Shown one piece after another: positions 61,225 to 64,000 of a stretch of 64,000 nt of DNA. How positions within the stretch are numbered: position 1 is the first letter of the stretch; every line of letters begins with the position of its first letter. This stretch comes from Bifidobacterium aquikefiri (GTDB taxonomy: Bacteria; Actinomycetota; Actinomycetes; Actinomycetales; Bifidobacteriaceae): NCBI RefSeq assembly GCF_002259795.1, contig NZ_MWXA01000005.1, positions 640,598 through 704,597 of the forward strand, written 5' to 3'. The notes below the pieces were generated by a model, which ran no database searches, was not told the DNA's origin, and was given only the letters and a program-made list of their open reading frames with translations. Both the position numbers and the translations under genes were made by a program.

Positions 61225-63462
61225 TCAGTCTTGCCAGGCAACGCTTATCGCTCCAGTGCCCGAGCTTGGTGCCGTATAAGTATGATTGCTGCCTCCTTCC
61301 CATTGAACAGTCCCATTTGCTTTCTTGACGAAGAACTTGTATTGAATCGGCAACCCCGCAGGAAGGCTTGCCATGGTGAACCATGTCGGATAGTTGGGGC
61401 ACAGCATAGGCCCAATAGCCACTGCTGAATCCGTATTCCAACTGCCGAGTTCTGGCACATTACCAGTCAGATACAACTCATCTCCTGGCGACGTAGAGGT
61501 GCCAGTGACGGTGAAAGTGGTCGCTGTTTGAGCAGCGGACAGCACATTGTATGCGATTGAATTCGACGCGAGGGACCCGGTTGTTGTTACTACAACATTT
61601 TCACTGCCCGGCTTGACTCCTTGTGGAATCGTGAAATCAACCTCGGTTGGTGACCATTGATCAATGACCGCTGTCACACCACCAACGTTAACGGTTCCGG
61701 TACCACTACCGAAATTGCTGCCTGTAACTGACACCACGTCACCGCTGCGCCCCATGGTAGGCCCGATATTTCCAATTTCAGGAGTGGTCTGTGACGGTTC
61801 AACATATGACCAGACGGCAGCTTGCCCACCATTGAGCGTGTAGCTCGAAACAGGATTGGTGCCGTTACTTCCCTCGCCAACTGTGAGCGTTCCACCTCCA
61901 AGCAGACCACTTAAATTATCTGAATATGACCCGTTAGGCAGAGATGTATTCAAGTTATTCAGAGTGTAGCTACTATTGCCTTTATTTACTGCAACGAGTA
62001 CCACATCATTATAGAATTTGCGTTCATATACATAGACATCATTGTTGATCCAACGTTCAGTGGATGACCCATATCTCAGTGCTGGATTGTTTTTCCGCAA
62101 TGATGCAAGTGCCTGGACTATCTTGAAGTTCCTCGTGTTCTCACTGAAAGAAGACATCGCGTCTCTGTTATATGGGTCTCCTCCAACCTGATCGGAAGAG
62201 TTTGTGGAGTCATCATGAGTATATTGTTCATCCCCATAATACAAAGAAGGAATGCCAGGCACAGTCATATTGACAACCGTTGCCTGATCAAGCAGTGAGG
62301 TGCTGTTATTAATGGATAGGAACCTTGACACATCTTGTCCATCAACGAAATCAACCAACTGATTAGACCAGTCAAACGATGACTGTTGTCGTGAGATTGT
62401 TGAGTCCAGCTCCGCCATGGAAGCCCCCGAAGCGAACACATCACGAATGCTGGTGTTGAGGTCAAAGTTTTCCAACGACATTCCATCAGCATTTGCAAGC
62501 TTCACTTCTTGTTGCCATAAAGCAGCAGAAGAGGTATCCGCCCATTCACCAAAGAGAAAAACGCCACGTTGTCTATAAATGTTATCAGCATAGCTTTTCA
62601 GAAAGCCGCTGGGCATATGCTTCACGGCATCCATACGAATACCGTCAACTCCATGAGACAACCAAGTATCCACGGCATCCTTCAGATACTCCGTAGTGAC
62701 AGAATTCTCCTGGGCCAGATCCGCGAGGTTGAAAAGGTTCTTATATTCAACCTGATATTGGTCGTTATAATCTGTGACGCCACCATTGTGGTGGAAATAT
62801 CCCGATGGGTCATCACTGTAGCTGGCCAGTTTCGTGCCATTTTTCAACAATGCTCCATCATTGGCATAACTAGAATTATTGACATCTTCTGGCGAAGTAT
62901 CGTTTATTGCCCAATCCATAATGATTTTTATGCCATTATTATGAGCTGCGGTTACCATGGTGTCAAAATCCTGCCACGAACCAAAGTGCGGATCTGGAAC
63001 ATAGAAATCCATTCCCCAATATCCATGATAGCCAGCCGATGCATTACCTGATGAGTCAACGGCTGGCGAACTGATATTCTGAACAGGTGGGGAAATCCAA
63101 ATGGCACCAATACCCATATCCTTGAGATAAGACATTTTATCGGTGACACCCTGAAAATCGCCGCCCCAATAGAGTTGCCAATTCGACTTATCAGCACTGT
63201 ATTCATTGGGAGCAGACGAGGGGTTATCATTGCTTGTATCGCCGTCATAGAACCTGTCCGTGACTAACTGATAAATCACGTCCCCCGTCATGTCTCCAGT
63301 GCCTGAGGATATCGCCGATGAGGCAATGGATGAATCAGCAACTGCGTGAGAAGTGGACGATACTTTTTCTACGCTCGCCCAGCTCGGTGTTGCTGTTGTG
63401 AAAGCAACAAAGCACAGTGCCACTAAAAAGATCGAAACTATTACTTTGAGTTTATGATACAT
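61225..63462 (-). CDS. Secreted GH13 CGTase-like protein with IPT/TIG and CBM20 domains and altered active-site histidines
   Basis: 745 residues from ATG 63462; signal peptide to about residue 30 (FVAFTTATPSWASV). Order: GH13 catalytic (A/B) domain 45-435, domain C, IPT/TIG domain (GPTMGRSGDVVSVTGSNFGS), CBM20 (DELYLTGNVPELGSWNTDS), as in CGTases. Catalytic Asp in GIRMDAVKHM, Glu in FLFGEWAD, third Asp in FVDGQDVSRF. But region I reads IIMDWAINDTSPED where CGTases have D-F-A-P-N-H, and region IV has GQD in place of NHD, so two conserved -1 subsite His are Asp and Gln. No good ribosome-binding site; an IS256 end lies about 20 bp upstream. Confidence 0.85.
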   Translation of the reverse strand: MYHKLKVIVSIFLVALCFVAFTTATPSWASVEKVSSTSHAVADSSIASSAISSGTGDMTGDVIYQLVTDRFYDGDTSNDNPSSAPNEYSADKSNWQLYWGGDFQGVTDKMSYLKDMGIGAIWISPPVQNISSPAVDSSGNASAGYHGYWGMDFYVPDPHFGSWQDFDTMVTAAHNNGIKIIMDWAINDTSPEDVNNSSYANDGALLKNGTKLASYSDDPSGYFHHNGGVTDYNDQYQVEYKNLFNLADLAQENSVTTEYLKDAVDTWLSHGVDGIRMDAVKHMPSGFLKSYADNIYRQRGVFLFGEWADTSSAALWQQEVKLANADGMSLENFDLNTSIRDVFASGASMAELDSTISRQQSSFDWSNQLVDFVDGQDVSRFLSINNSTSLLDQATVVNMTVPGIPSLYYGDEQYTHDDSTNSSDQVGGDPYNRDAMSSFSENTRNFKIVQALASLRKNNPALRYGSSTERWINNDVYVYERKFYNDVVLVAVNKGNSSYTLNNLNTSLPNGSYSDNLSGLLGGGTLTVGEGSNGTNPVSSYTLNGGQAAVWSYVEPSQTTPEIGNIGPTMGRSGDVVSVTGSNFGSGTGTVNVGGVTAVIDQWSPTEVDFTIPQGVKPGSENVVVTTTGSLASNSIAYNVLSAAQTATTFTVTGTSTSPGDELYLTGNVPELGSWNTDSAVAIGPMLCPNYPTWFTMASLPAGLPIQYKFFVKKANGTVQWEGGSNHTYTAPSSGTGAISVAWQD

Positions 63463-63482
63463 GTTACGTAGTCTTGGCATAG

Positions 63483-64000
63483 GTAGTGCCCGGGTTCTTG
63501 CGCACTTTGGTTTTTGTTTCCTGTGTGCGTTGTCAGTTCGCTTCCTGTATGGTGTCGTGGAGTCGGGACATGTCCAGGTAGCGGCGGGTCGACCACTGGT
63601 TGCCGGTGACGTAGCGGATTCTCGCAGTGATGAGCATCAATGCCGATCTACCATCCGGGAAAGCGCCCACCACGCGGGTTCTCCTGCGGATCTCCCGGTT
63701 CAACCGTTCGATCATGTTGTTCGTTCGGATGCGCCGGCGATGCTCGACCGGGTAATCCTTGAGCAGGTACGTGGTGGTCTCGTCGATGCCCTCGCGCAGG
63801 CACTTGGCGGCCTCCCTGAGTTTCCGCTCCTCCATCTCGGTGGCGACCTGCTCGGCCTTGGCCAACGCCGATTCGCGTGATTCCATCGCGAACACGGCCT
63901 TGAGCGCGTCCCCGGCCCATCGGGTGTGACGAGGGGAGACTTTCGAGAGCACGTTGCGCATGAAGTGCACCATGCACCGCTGGTAGCGGGCCTGTGGCAG
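63483..64000 (-). mobile_element. IS256-family insertion sequence, 3' part (cut by window edge)
   Basis: The element end is near 63483 (GTAGTGCCCGGGTTCTTGCG, likely terminal inverted repeat). The transposase stop is at 63533. The far end is outside the window, so IR match and target duplication cannot be checked. Confidence 0.75.
63533..64000 (-). CDS. IS256-family transposase, C-terminal part
   Basis: Last 155 codons, open to the window edge and in frame there (ends with LPQARYQRCMVHFMRN upstream of the visible ATG). MIERLNREIRRRTRVVGAFP is the mutator/IS256 signature with the third DDE Glu, and VSPRHTRWAGDALKAVF the preceding helical region. High GC compared with the amylase gene next to it. 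Confidence 0.93.
   Translation of the reverse strand: MPQARYQRCMVHFMRNVLSKVSPRHTRWAGDALKAVFAMESRESALAKAEQVATEMEERKLREAAKCLREGIDETTTYLLKDYPVEHRRRIRTNNMIERLNREIRRRTRVVGAFPDGRSALMLITARIRYVTGNQWSTRRYLDMSRLHDTIQEAN

Overview
The window reads as a chromosomal segment of a member of the Bifidobacteriaceae (Actinobacteria). The reasons are the moderate-to-high GC, strong AGGAG-type ribosome binding sites, the many carbohydrate ABC transporters, and a housekeeping backbone of thyA-folA, NlpC/P60 and CHAP cell-wall genes, serC, manA, phoU, gpmA, lysS and galE in an arrangement I associate with this family. The genus is an inference; no 16S rRNA gene is present. A pyruvate oxidase, an OsmC protein, an AhpD-like protein and a MenA-type prenyltransferase suggest more contact with oxygen than a typical gut bifidobacterium.

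Layout. 1-3.6 kb: minus-strand operon of a PfkB sugar kinase, an ADP-ribosylglycohydrolase-family protein and an ABC importer (binding protein, permease cut by the left edge), headed by LacI-type operator palindromes. 3.6-7.6 kb: tRNA-Glu, trmB, galE and a DUF4190 membrane protein. 7.7-11.9 kb: a ChvE/MmsA/MmsB-type monosaccharide ABC importer. 12.1-16.4 kb: a complete gluconate module, with a divergent GntR-family regulator, gluconokinase, GntP permease and 6-phosphogluconate dehydrogenase. 16.5-16.7 kb: tRNA-Asp and tRNA-Phe. 17.2-19.5 kb: an HxlR-family regulator with pyruvate oxidase. 19.8-36.3 kb: mostly housekeeping genes (LMW-PTP, folA, thyA, OsmC, Usp, NlpC/P60, CHAP, serC, manA, a PhoR-like kinase, phoU, gpmA, menA, lysS). 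One oddity here is that the kinase has Glu where the phospho-accepting His should be.

36.5-44.9 kb is an integrated mobile element in the 3' end of tRNA-Pro(CGG), bounded by a 21-bp direct repeat. It carries a tyrosine integrase, an XRE repressor, an excisionase-like HTH, a RecA/RepA-type replication ATPase with iteron-like repeats inside its own coding sequence, a run of very small overlapping genes, a putative scaffold and an HK97-type major capsid protein. It also has an AT-rich orphan gene and a small duplicated-HTH gene next to the right end. No terminase, portal, tail or lysis gene is visible, so it looks like a phage satellite that encodes its own capsid. The capsid gene is preceded by a structured leader ending in an intrinsic terminator. 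This is the strongest candidate for an undescribed system here.

45.3-49.9 kb: a TPR-DUF4037 (nucleotidyltransferase-like) protein, a DUF4125 protein and a membrane-anchored alpha/beta hydrolase. 50-59.2 kb: HAD phosphatase, DJ-1/PfpI protein, O-acetylhomoserine sulfhydrylase-type enzyme, SDR, an SsuABC/TauABC-like ABC importer with an AhpD-like protein, and a class III aminotransferase, suggesting organosulfur acquisition. 59.3-64 kb: an esterase and a secreted CGTase-like GH13 protein with two substituted active-site histidines, whose 5' side abuts an IS256-family element that runs off the right edge.

Across the window there is a dispersed family of palindromic extragenic repeats (about 3.9, 16.8-17.1, 23.3, 32.4 and 45.1-45.3 kb) and a separate pair of about 100-bp elements with terminal inverted repeats (24.8 and 49.9 kb).
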